A stretch of 64,000 nt of DNA from Durusdinium trenchii (taxonomy: Eukaryota > Sar > Dinophyceae > Suessiales > Symbiodiniaceae), in contig CAXAMN010023339.1 of NCBI GenBank assembly GCA_963970005.1, forward strand, positions 772,472 to 836,471, written 5' to 3'. The notes beneath the pieces were generated by a model. It did no database searches, was not told where the DNA came from, and saw only the letters and a program-made list of their open reading frames with translations. The position numbers and the translations under genes were made by a program. How positions within the stretch are numbered: the first letter of the stretch is position 1; the number at the start of each line of letters is the position of its first letter. Positions 47,401 through 59,400 of this stretch are shown piece after piece.

Positions 47401-50400
47401 CTGGCGCGGCAGGCCTCATCCACCCTGTGGCAAGCCGGCAGTTTGGGATACTTGCAGTTTGGGACCAGGGAATCTATTTCTGCAGGAGGGTTTCGATTTG
47501 AAGCCGTGCCCACGTGGAGTCCATGTACCAACCATGGTCTTGGACAGTTAGAAGAGATATCCTGAGAGGATGGCCTAGTGACCTAGTGGCTGGATCGATT
47601 GATTCCATGTCTCGATCTTTCGTCATTTGCACGTTGCACTTGCAGCGACACGGGCGCACACACTCACACAGACATGGCAGACTTTACATATATATATATG
47701 GATAGATAACTTTAGGTGGCACATATATACTATATTTAATTGATCATTCGTTGCTGCGTGCTTGGCGCACTATATAGCACCATACTGTGTTGGATAGCGG
47801 TTTCAGAACGAAAAGCCTAAGAAGAGAACTGCTGAATCTTGCTGGCTCTTGAGTAGCAATCATTCAACGAGGGCCCAGGGCGTTGGACACCGACAGAGAG
47901 CCTTTGTCGGGCGCCCAGGTTAGCCGTCTTCACCTTTGCATGTGCCTTAGGGGTGACGATCGGTGGGATCATCTATGACTTTGCCGGTTGGCAGGGCATG
48001 TCTGTCTTCCATGTGGTATGCCAAGCCTCCATGGTCTTCCTCTTCACCACCCAACCTTCTACTCGCGAATCATTCCGAGAGTTCTTCAGTCCTGAGTCCC
48101 CGGACGACAACGACGAACTCTTTCAGACCGTCGTGCCGGCTCCCGCGAAACCGGCCCTGGTCGCAGCGTCGCGAAGCAACGACGGCGACCTGGTCGTGGA
48201 GGAGTTCGCGGCGGACCTCCCTGGCATTGCAGAAGACGCCGAGGACGCTCGCCCTGGCAGCGGCCACTCCGCCCGCTCCGCGCAGGACGAAGGCGAAGAG
48301 GGCGACCTGGAGCCACGTGAGGGCGACCCAGGCCAACGGCGCCCCCGGAAGAGCCTGCAGAGTCGAAAAAGCCGGAGAAGCGTGAGAAGCTCCAAAAATC
48401 GAGACAGTTGGCATTCCGGGCCTCTTGGACCAAAGCTATACAGTGTTATGCAGTATTATGCAGTTGTGCGTGACAGGACCTACTATACGGGTTCACCAAG
48501 ACGCGACCCTAGCCTGCCTATGGCAGCTACTAGTAGTTTCTGGTAGTAGCGATGCCCTTTTGTTACTAATACCTTGTGACTTACAACATGACACTCAAAG
48601 CATACACCTACCGCGCCCATCTTTCGACTGGGGAAGATGTCCATCGGGCGATCGGATGCCCAACGACAGACACCTTCTTCCACACGCAGGTCACGGTCTG
48701 CAGTGGTTTCGCATTGTTTGCCCTTGCCGCATCAACAGAGGTTGAAGAACCATGAAGGACCCTATAGACTATCCCATAGGTACCCTGGTAGGGTCCTAGT
48801 TCAGGTCACTCAACCTCTGTTGGCAGACCGGTGCCCTTCTTTTCCACGTCACGCACGCCTGAGGCGTGTGCGTGCCTCAGTGGCCTCGGAGGCCTCGCGC
48901 CTCACGCGGCGGACGCTGGTGACGGAGAAGAGCTTTCGGACTTCCAACACCAAAGGCTCCAAAGTCACGCAAGGCCGGCAATGAAAAGGACCCACAGACA
49001 CTCCATGTAGTTTTTGCTAATGGGCTTAAAACCGCGCGTGTAGTGAAACTGATTTTTCACACAGTCCTTGGGGGGGGCAAGAACACACACACAAACACAC
49101 GCATTGGAATATGGAAGATGGGGACACGGGAGTGTTTGGGGGGAGGGGGGTTTGGGTGGGGGGCTAGTGATGTTCATGTTGTGTGCATATGTGTGCATTT
49201 TTATTAGGAAGCCACACACGCACACGCTGTGGAAGAGGGTGGGGGTGAGGGGTAGGTTCCCCAAAGTGGCAGTGAAGCACACTGGACCTGATCGAAAAAC
49301 CAAGTAAGACCCTCTCTCACGTTCAAGTGTGCAAGCGACGACGAGCACACTTTTCTATGGCACGGCGTGCAGGTATTGGGCTTGAGCCAAATGAGTTAAG
49401 CGGCAGCTGACTGAAGAGAATGTATGTACAAGTAACTACGGACAAAAGGTGCTACACACGTATAGCGTAGACACGCCTAGGGGAACCTAGGATCCTACAA
49501 AACACAGGGGGGGGTTGGGTAGGGGGCTAAAGACGTTGCATGTTCAGTGCATCATAGCGCATACGAAGATAAGCCAGACACACACACAGACAGGTCGGCA
49601 CGCACAGGTGGTCGGGGTGTGTCAGTTCTTTTTTTAGACGTCGACGCATGGAAACTTGGCTTGGTTACTGACTGCTTGATTGCTTATTCCGAAGTTTTCC
49701 GTTCGGGGGATTGTCGGATGCTTGAGGTCAGGAGAGCTGCTCATCCACACCGGTCCCATTGATGGTATGTGGCGTTTGTGTAAGGAGTCGGTCCCCACTA
49801 CTGTTGATGGACAAAATCCTGCACCACTTTGCGCACACTTTTCTTGCTGCCCTCGTTCTCCCTCGTTAACATTGGGGCCACCACAGTGAGAAAACAAAAA
49901 GAAGTTAAAGGTCCAAAATCCTGCACCACCTCCTCAGAGGGGTCGCGCCAAGGGGCCACCACAGTGGGAAAACAAAAAAGAAGTTAAAGGTCCAAAATCC
50001 TGCACCACCTCCTCAGAGGGGTCGCGCCAACATTGAATGAGGGGGCGCGGGGGTTGCTATGCGACCCTTCCAGGGTAAAGTGGTGAGGTGGTGCAGGATT
50101 TTGTCCATCAACAGTAGCTTGCGTTCACGTGAAGGTGACGGTAAAAACCCAAACATCATGAAGTTCACTCGACAGTGGCAATGACGCTGGCACCAGAATA
50201 AAGACGATCTTCTGACGAAGCTGGGTCAGAAGTTGTCCCACAGACTGTGATGATGATGCTGGAGGATGAAAAAGCGCACCTTTTTTCGGCACAAAACCAC
50301 AGTCTCGTAGCATTTTGATGTCAAAATCGCAACGATTTTTGAGTCGTTTTCATGTACTACATGCTGCAACAAACCTTTCACATCAATGCAAAACACAGTC

Positions 50401-53400
50401 ACACACCGGACATTCGTCATCATTGCCCACGCGAAGACTTGACAAATGTCTTCAACCGCACGCGCGGAAACGCGCCCGGCAGGTAGTTTTTGTATCATAG
50501 TGTACATTATATATATATGTTAATCATATTTATGTATACAATATACATATGAATATCTTATATGTTGTACCATCTTAATCATATACCTGCATTGGTGTGG
50601 TTTGACGCGTCTAATGTATCTGTAGGGCATCAAGAGCCTGTAAATGCATCGTTTCTGGCACACATAGTGTTTGGCTGAACACATCTGAACACATTGTATT
50701 ATTCTGCATTTCTTCGAGCACTGTGCTTTCCGAAAACACGGCATTTCTGCAAATATGCGAGCCCGTGTAAATTCTGAAAAGTGATGTGCAAGTGAAGTCT
50801 CGGAAAGTATCTTCCTATAACATATATATATATAGCGGAAACTCTCCCTCCCCTGAGGGCGCGCAGCGGGCTTTTCCTTGTGCCGTGAAAGTCCCTCGGG
50901 TGACGACGAATCGGATGCCATGTGCAGCAAATCAAGACTCCTAACAATCTCTAAAATTCATGAAGGTACGGTCAGCCATCCAGCTTATAATCTTCCTTTG
51001 GGGCTCATGAACTTGCTTTGCTCGAACCACAGCCATCTCGTCAGCACTAGCCTTTAGGCTTTGAACTTGCGAGTCACCGCGGATCCTGGGAACATCGGTC
51101 CAGCTTCGGATCCTTGCTCATGATACATCGCCAGGTAGCTTGTCAAATCCTGCATCAACGGCGATAGATCGGAGCGGCTGCCTTGGGCAGTGAGCCACTG
51201 CACGTACTTCACCTTGGCGGTGTCGGGAGACTGAACGAGCTCAGCGTAGCTCACATCCTGCTTGCCATATTTGCCAGTCTCGATGATCGTCTTGCCCCAC
51301 TGCTCCAAGCTCTCGATACCCTCGGGTAGGGTCTTCATCAAGGAGCCACCTTTGGATCGATATGATCCCTTCACACCTGAGGCCTGAGTCGGTAGTGGCA
51401 TTTGGCGAGTGGGAGCTGGTTCATCATGGTCCACCAAACGCCTCTTGGCGGCATCGGACATTGCACCGCCACTGGAGCCACCTTTCTCATCGATCATCTC
51501 GAATTCACAGAACTCACTTTCCAGCTCTGCCAAGAGGGGTCCCACTGATCCCTCAGCACGCACCAGCTGTAGCAGCTCGCTGGCTGCCTTAGACAAGCGC
51601 TGAGTGGTACCGGCCATGGAATGGTCGGGAGGAAACTGTCGATCGAACCACCTGTCAGTCGTCAGGGCACGGTTGCCTCAGCAAAAAGGCTGCAGATACA
51701 GCTTTCAATTCAAGAAACGGCTGGCTTCACAAAAACATGCATTGCATACATCGAAACACATTGCGGACAATGTATCATTCGTGTATTCCCTAAAACTCAC
51801 TTGAACATACCCCTTCAAGTGTTACGCATCCCCGGGACTTTCGTGGTCTTGCCGGCGGGCTTGTTGCATTCGACGTCGGAGGTCTTTCTCCGCTGCTTGC
51901 ATTTGCAACACGGTCTCTTCGGGGGAGATTTGATAGGTTGACCTTTTCATGCATGCTCTTAACAAATCAATCGGATCTCCGGTGTTCTTGGTCAGTCCAT
52001 CGGCTAGCATTCTATTGGTTGGGACCCACCTCACATGTGCCTGCATGTGACGACAGCTTTCACGGATGATGACAACATCAATGCTTGTTCGGCGGTCTTC
52101 AATGGATGTTGGTGATGAAGGTGAATGCAAATGGTCGTACAAGCTCTTACAATCGGTAACCACTATTGGCGGACGCCTTTTGAGCACATTTCGACAGGAT
52201 CGGATGTCGAGAGGGCCATCGCATATCTCGGCCAAAAGCAACAGTACCCATTCGACGGTACCAGTAGCGACCGACATGGCCTGGCTCTCGGCTGCCAGAG
52301 TGCTACTCACCGCTCGTGACAAGCGGAAGCTCTTCCATGCAATGGGAGACCAGGGTGCCTCCTGTCCAGACTGGAGACTCTGGTCAGTGAAGCCGAGCAC
52401 ATAACCGGCCTGGGTATGGTTGCCTCGATTGGCAAATGCTGCATCACTATGGCATACTACAGTTACCTGATCGATCGGTATTGGTGTGAATGTCACGCCC
52501 AAGCTCTTATGTTGTCGCGCTCGACGAATGGCTTGATTTGCCATTCTGAAGTCTTCAATCTTCGGGCTCGGGAACGCTTGCTGAGAGAGGCTTGTTTGCA
52601 CACTCAGGTCAGGTCTCGTTTGAGATGACAACCAGTTCAAGCTTCCGTTTACCGCCCTGAGGATCTTGATTTGGCTTGGGGTCAACACGTCCTGTGGTGA
52701 ACTATTCTTCGGGATATTGATTGGGCGAATCTTTTCGGCAAACGAACTCATGTGCATGTGGATGGAGTGATCATCTCTTTGTTCATACCATGCTCCACAA
52801 AACTCACCTGTTTTGGTTCGCCATTTGCGATAAGGAAACCTCTTTCTCAGTGCTTTGATGGATCGTTCAAACAACTCACCGGACCCCCCCACTGCAGTGT
52901 CATCAACATGAACTCCCATTACTCCGCACAGGGAATTATCTTTGGGGTCACGAAGAGTAAACATGCATGGATCCAAGACACTCTGATGCCAACCCAGTGA
53001 ACATACATGTGTGCTGAACTCTCGAAACCAAGCGGCAGGAGCATCATTTTGACCATACAGGTTACCCAAAATCTCAATCACTGCGTTCTCTGGAATGCCC
53101 GGGATTCCGCCAGCAGGTTGGCGGGCATAGAGTGGCCTGAACTCATCACTAAGGGGGCCGGCTTCGAGAAAGGCTCCCTTGATGTCTCCGAGTTGGAGAA
53201 GCCAGCCTTTTGAGGCAATCACTTGCATCAGGGTCATACGACCGAGCTGGCTCAGTGTTGGAGACTTGAGCATACCACGTTCGGCTTTGGTTTCTAGATC
53301 GGGATCTAAATGGCCTTGCAAACACCACCGTCCTTTGACAGTGAATGTGTTGTAGTCTTCGGGATCAACAGCCATTCCTTCCTCTAGGGGTTTACGAGTC

Positions 53401-56400
53401 AGAACATATCGACTTCCAATAAACCTGTCAGCAAATTGTTGTTTGATATACTCAGCTTTCTTACCATAATGCACTTTCACGGAGTTGGGTTTGGCAGCAA
53501 TGGTTTCCCATTCAGTCCGTTTCCCTTCTTGCACCTTTTGTTGTAAAGCTGGGGGGTTGTTGCTATGGTGCAGTTCTTTTGACATCTTTTTCTTCATATA
53601 TTCAGCCATCAAACAATCCCATGATCCCTGTTCTGCAAGTGGTGTCAGTTCCTGACAGTCCTGAACACACAACACTTCATCAACTCTTTGACGAGATGCT
53701 GCGGGTTCGTCCTGCGATCCGGCATCGGGAGACAACGATCGTTTGCTAGAGGCTGACGATGAGTTCATACAGACATCTTCAAGCAGCTGTGGCACCACTT
53801 CTTTCATAATTTCCACAAAATCATCCTGTCTCATGGCCGGGGGACGCCACAGTGACATGGGTCCATCTTTACCCGAGACTCGCCTGCGAACTGGGCCATA
53901 GGTCTGAGATTGACTACTGTCCTGTGGAGGCATTGGACTCTTATCAACAGTTGTTTCGACGTCTTCTTCGATTGGCTCCTCAGGCCTCGACCTCTCGGCT
54001 GGTGGTTCCAAGACGTTTGACTCTATGGTCTCTCTTCTCTCACTATCGAGATCTCTCGGACGTGGCTCAGTGCGAGGGTCTGCTTGCTCAGGCTGAGACT
54101 GTTCACTTGGCGGTGCCGGGTTCACGGCGTCCGTCTCTGGAGGCGGCACATCACCCTCTTGTGGAGGGTAGGCTTGAGGGAGCAGATCCAGATATTGTCG
54201 ACTTCGAAGATTGCCGCTTTCAATGAGATCTTTAATGCCTAACAACTCAGCTTCGGGAGTGGCAACAAGGCACTTTTCTTCATTGGTTGCTGGTCGAACC
54301 TGTTCGGGAGCACAACGGATCACCTGCCTACGATGAATCAACACGAGATTTCTACCTACGGTGCCGAGTACCACTGCTACACCATACCATTGCCCTCCAG
54401 TTTGGAGTTGGCCTTGAACCCATTTCTGATTCCGCCAGTAGGCAACGAGGTCACCTGCTTTGAAGGACATCGGTCGGCGAGGTCTGGCCAGCAGGGCGAC
54501 TCGTAAAGCACGGTCATCTTGCATTTCGATCAGAGTTCGACGTGCCGTTGTTCTCATGGCCTGTGTCTTGGCAATTGCTTCTTCTGTGATCGATGCAGTA
54601 GCGGGAACGATGGACAAGGGTTCGTTCAACAAGTCCTGAGGAATGTGTGGGTTGCGGCCAAACACAAATTGACACGGTGATAGCCCATGAACTTGTAGCA
54701 TCTGGTTCTTGATATGAGCATGCGTCACACATTCTAGCCAACCCTTTTGATCCTGAGGACTATAGTCATCTATCAATTTTTCCAACACACGGTTGAACCA
54801 TCCACCATGGGATTCACATTTACCTAACTGCCAATGAGCACCAGCGGCGATCGGACGAACGTGCGTTCCCTCTAGTTCGGCGGGAACGGTCATCGGGGCT
54901 CCCACGTTCGTGCGAGCTGGATCAAGGATGATCTCTCTCGGGACTCCTGCCCAGGTAATCCAGTGTTCATTCAACAGTTCACGAAGAAGATGAGCGGTTT
55001 CAACTTGAAAGAATGGAATCATTCGTTGAAATCCACTGGCAGTGTCCACGATGTTCAGAGCTTTGACCTTCTGATTGGGTTTCCACCCTCTCAAGTGCTT
55101 GACATCAATCGCGATCTGTTGATTGAACTCGGCCACACGATTTGGCTGAGCGGGCAAAGGAATCTTCGGACGTGCCTGACTCTTGCAGAAATCACAAGAA
55201 AACTCCTTAGCTAGACGAAGTGCTTGATCAGATGCCTGACCATGTTTCAAGATTCGAACCAAATCACAATTTGGGGGATGTCCCAGATTTCGATGTAACT
55301 TGGCAAGTACTGGAAGCAGTTCGGCATCAGTCTTCGCTGACTCATGACCAGCAGCGTACACTTCATCCCACAAGTGGGCAGGCACTTCATCCTCGATGAC
55401 TTCGAGCATCACGCACTCTTCTTGGGTGTCTGGTGTCACTATCAGGACCTCTGACTGGGCTTGGAACTTTGGAACCGTGTTCAGCACAGCATGAACAAAT
55501 TGACGTGGGTATTGTCCAGCATACTTACTTATGCTCATGCCACCTGGTGCATGTCCGGCAACAACATCATGACACTGGTGTTTTCCTTCATGAGTGCACA
55601 TCAAGCCAAGACTTTTCATGTCCTCGTGAGACACCAACAGACGAGTGCTCTTGCGAATGAATTGCTCACTTGCTGGGAGCTTGAGTCCGAACCTGCACAT
55701 GTGGAGTTTGACTGTGGTATATTTTCGACACAATGATTGCACTTCAGCATATGACCAAAGGCGGGAACCAGTGGGATGTTCAAACACTGCACGGCCACCT
55801 AGCTCCATTTGCATACGGAACAGCTTACAACACCACGTGATATACCGACGGCTCTGTGCCCTCCTACGCAACACTTCCCATGGATCCCATTTATGGCTAT
55901 TTAAGTGGAACCAGCCGCCTTCATCGGTGCAAGGCGGGCAGAGGATCAAGAGCTCGGGCTTCTCGGTCACCAGCTCGTGTTCCACCAATTTCCTGTCGGA
56001 CGCACGACGAAAGTCGAAGCCGTTGACCAAATCATATGATTTGGCTCTGAATCCGGCTTTCTCGGCTTCTACTGCAAATCTGGGAGGAGAAAACACTTCC
56101 ATGACTAGACATGACGAAGATGCTCTGCGTTCCTGGATGGCTAAGCACGTTTGAGCTTGCTTGTGCAACTGTCGGCACTGATGAGGACTGGGACACCATG
56201 CATTTGGGCTCTCAAGAGGTGATCCCACATGGAAAAATTCAGTTTTCACATGCGCGGCTCTTCCCAACAAAGTCACAATGGTCTTTTTCTGGGGGGTCCC
56301 TGGATCAAACGTGGAATCATCTAACACCCGGTGAGTTTGCATGTCGGTCACACGACGACGAAACACATGTTTCCAGGACGGTCCCTCCCGAGACAACCAC

Positions 56401-59400
56401 GGGGTGGAAACCACATCACAGTTCTCCTGAGTCCACACAGCAGTCTCCGGAGGCTGCTCTGCAGGTGCATCGGCGGATGCATGCGGATCGGTTTGAGCCA
56501 TGGCCTCACAAGACTCACTGTTCCCATCAAGCTCTTCTTCGCCTTTGGGTAGATGCATTTCAGTGGAGGCCATCACTTCGGTGAAAGCGGCTGCGGATGA
56601 ATCTTTCTCATCGCCAAGGAGCTGCACAACGTACTGCCCTGCACTGTTTGTTTGCAGCTTCACGGAACGATCAAACACCTGGAGACAATCATTCTTGAAA
56701 TCCAGAGTGGCTCCAAGAGCCTTCATAGCAGATCGGCTCAACAGGAGAGGCGCATCACCCCGGATGATGGCAGCACGAATCACACCTTGTCGGTGTGCAA
56801 GCACCACAGGCAACTGTATGGAAAGGGTGGAAGTCTCCACCTCTCCATTCCCGAACTTGAACTGGTGCACTTCATGGAACGGCTGTGGAGGGACCCATCC
56901 CCTCTGAATCCAAAGGCGCTTGAATGCCTTCAGGGTCTCCGCACCAATGATGGTGCGCCCACATCCTGAATCCAGCACGCCGAAACCCGGCGAGGACACC
57001 AACAACAATTCCTCGGTCTGTCCGAGGGATGGAGTCAATGTTGCTTGCAGACGGCGAGCTCGCAACTTGTCCAAAACGGAGGGGGTGTCGAGGATGGAGG
57101 CGACAAAATCCAACTCATGTACGGCTGCCGCACCAGAAGGGGCTGAGGTCGAACTGGTTCCTCGACCCTTGGAAGCACCCTTGTTGTCTTTGGAGCGACA
57201 TTCTCGAGCCCAGTGGCCTCTTCGGCCGCATTTGTTGCAGGTTGAGTTGCGCTTCATCTCCTCAATCTCCACTCTGAATGAGCGACGCACGTCCTTGGCT
57301 TTCTGAAATTGACGAGTCTTTTGCAATCGATTCAGTTCCTGACGTTTCTCCTTCCATGTGGCCGCCAGCACCTCAGCGACTTCCGACTCTGGAAAGGGCT
57401 CTTCCTCTCCGGCATAGTCTGTTGTAGGCTGGTGCTCCTCAATGAGTTGTTCAACGTCAGAAAAACTGTCATCAACACGCTCGCCAAACTCTTCCTGGGT
57501 CTCTTCAAAGGGCTCTGCAAGGGCTACCCCAACACGCTTGCGTGTCACGACCAACTCGGGGTAACACGACCGGAGCGCAGCAGAGATCGACTCTCTCTTC
57601 AAGTCGCCGCGGGCCCGGGCGATCACAACAGCTTTCATCTCATCAGAGAGGCCAGATCTATGGAGCAGCAACCATCCCCGAGCCTCTTCGGGGAATGATA
57701 CTCCAGTCTTTCGTTGACAACGGTCGAAAATTTCTGAGGCGCGTGCCGACCATTGTTTCATGTTTTCGCCCTCATTGGATCTCAGGCTGAACACCTCTGT
57801 GAGGATCTCGCCAAGCTCATCGACAGTTTCCTGCTGAGGAAAGCGCTTGTCCAGGATGCCCCAAAGGACATCGTCACCACCCTTCTTCTGGTAGGTCTCA
57901 GGGTCGACATGCTCGACTGCTTCCAGCGCTTTGCCACTCAACAACGTGTAGATGTAAGCTCCTCGAGAGCCTTCAGCCAACTTATCCAATGTCAATAACT
58001 TGTTCTTGACCCATTGCTTCCACCTTTTGTATTCGCGACCGTCCTCGGTCTCACCAGAGAAAAATCGTAGCCCACCTTCGGTGGTGGACGACGAAGATGC
58101 CATGTGCACGGACCTTCACCTAAAGGTCTCAACGAACCATGCTCGGAGCCTGACACTTTGGCCAGGCTCCGCTACCAATAGCGGAAACTCTCCCTCCCCT
58201 GAGGGCGCGCAGCGGGCTTTTCCTTGTGCCGTGAAAGTCCCTCGGGTGACGACGAATCGGATGCCATGTGCAGCAAATCAAGATATATATAAATATGTAC
58301 TTAAATCGGTCCAGATGTGCCATGGCCACCTCACCCATGCTTTCCACCGGCCGCGAGAAAAAATAGAGGTCATGGTGTTCAGCCCGTGCGTCACGGGGAT
58401 TTCGCGAAACCATCGGTGAGGCACCTTCCTTTCACGTGTCACTGCCTTGACCAACCTAAAAGACTCGGAGAACTTCCAGCATGGTTTCATGGCCAACAAC
58501 GCTCTTCGACCCACGGTGCAAACACGAGCCGGAACGCACGGAGGCTCGGAAAGAAAAAAATTCTTGTGATGCCCCTTTTGGTGTGCTTTTGGTGATTTAC
58601 ATGTTCGGGTTTTGGTGTTCAAAAGATTCTAAGTTTGAGTTATTTGGGGATGAGGCACTTTTCCACCCAAATGGGTGAACCAGTGAGGAGATCAGGATGA
58701 GCGAGATGAAGAGAAAACCGAGCAAAAAAGAACGTCCAGAAGCTCGAACAAGGGCACGAAGGGAATACCGAAGGATTTGCGGATTCCCGCCTTTCTGATC
58801 GTGCTGTGCCTCTCATCTTGTGGTAACACTTATGAAGCTGGCTGGTTTTCGTTGCGTCGTCGCTGCTTTCAGGATCATCCATAGCCCTCCCAAGATAAGG
58901 TGAACCACCTTCGAAGATAGAGCTAAAGGAAGTCAATTTGTGTTTTTCCAGGTGTTTTTTCCATGACGATGATAGGGGGGCCAGGGTTGCACCCCCAAAC
59001 CCACTCGCCCAATTAAGGTGCTGTTTTAACAACAACTTCAGCTACGTGTTCGAGTTTAGCACTTTTGCAGTCTATTTCAAAGTATACCATGGCTGGAACG
59101 CTGCCATGTGGGCCAGTTTTGCCCAGACTGCTGGAGACTTAACAGCGGCCATCATGATGAAAGTGCTGGGTGCTGCTACGGATGATGATGAAGAAGCGGG
59201 AATCCTGCGTCGTTTGACCAAGCAACCCTACAGCTTGTCTTGCCTCCTCTTTATATGGATCCTTTGCAACTTGGGCATGACCAGCCCTTGGTTGCCATTG
59301 GCAGTGACGGCGCAGGTGATCATGGGGACCGTGTACGTCTACACCTCCAAGCTCACTACTGACTTGAATCTCTTCTATTCCCTCGGTGATCAGCCGCTCT

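Larger units (their letters stand above)
50832..58283 (-). mobile_element. Complete Copia-type LTR retrotransposon, antisense in copy 3 intron 7
   Basis: Two identical 106-bp terminal repeats (50832-50937, 58178-58283), a primer-binding site touching the 5' LTR, and one open polyprotein in gag-protease-(methyltransferase-like)-integrase-RT-RNase H order, which is the Copia order. The flanks carry TATAT at 50827-50831 and 58284-58288, a 5-bp target duplication in an AT microsatellite. Identical LTRs and an unbroken 2095-codon frame point to a recent, possibly still active insertion. It is antisense to the transporter gene. Confidence 0.9.

Noticed and set aside
49040-49260. G-rich tract with GGGGGGAGGGGGG as a telomere or switch-like element
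   Set aside because: Irregular purine-rich low complexity within an intron; no regular telomere unit.
49381-49393. Minus-strand CATTTGGCTCAAG as a second spliced-leader relic
   Set aside because: One T is missing and only 13 bases match; no open frame follows on that strand.
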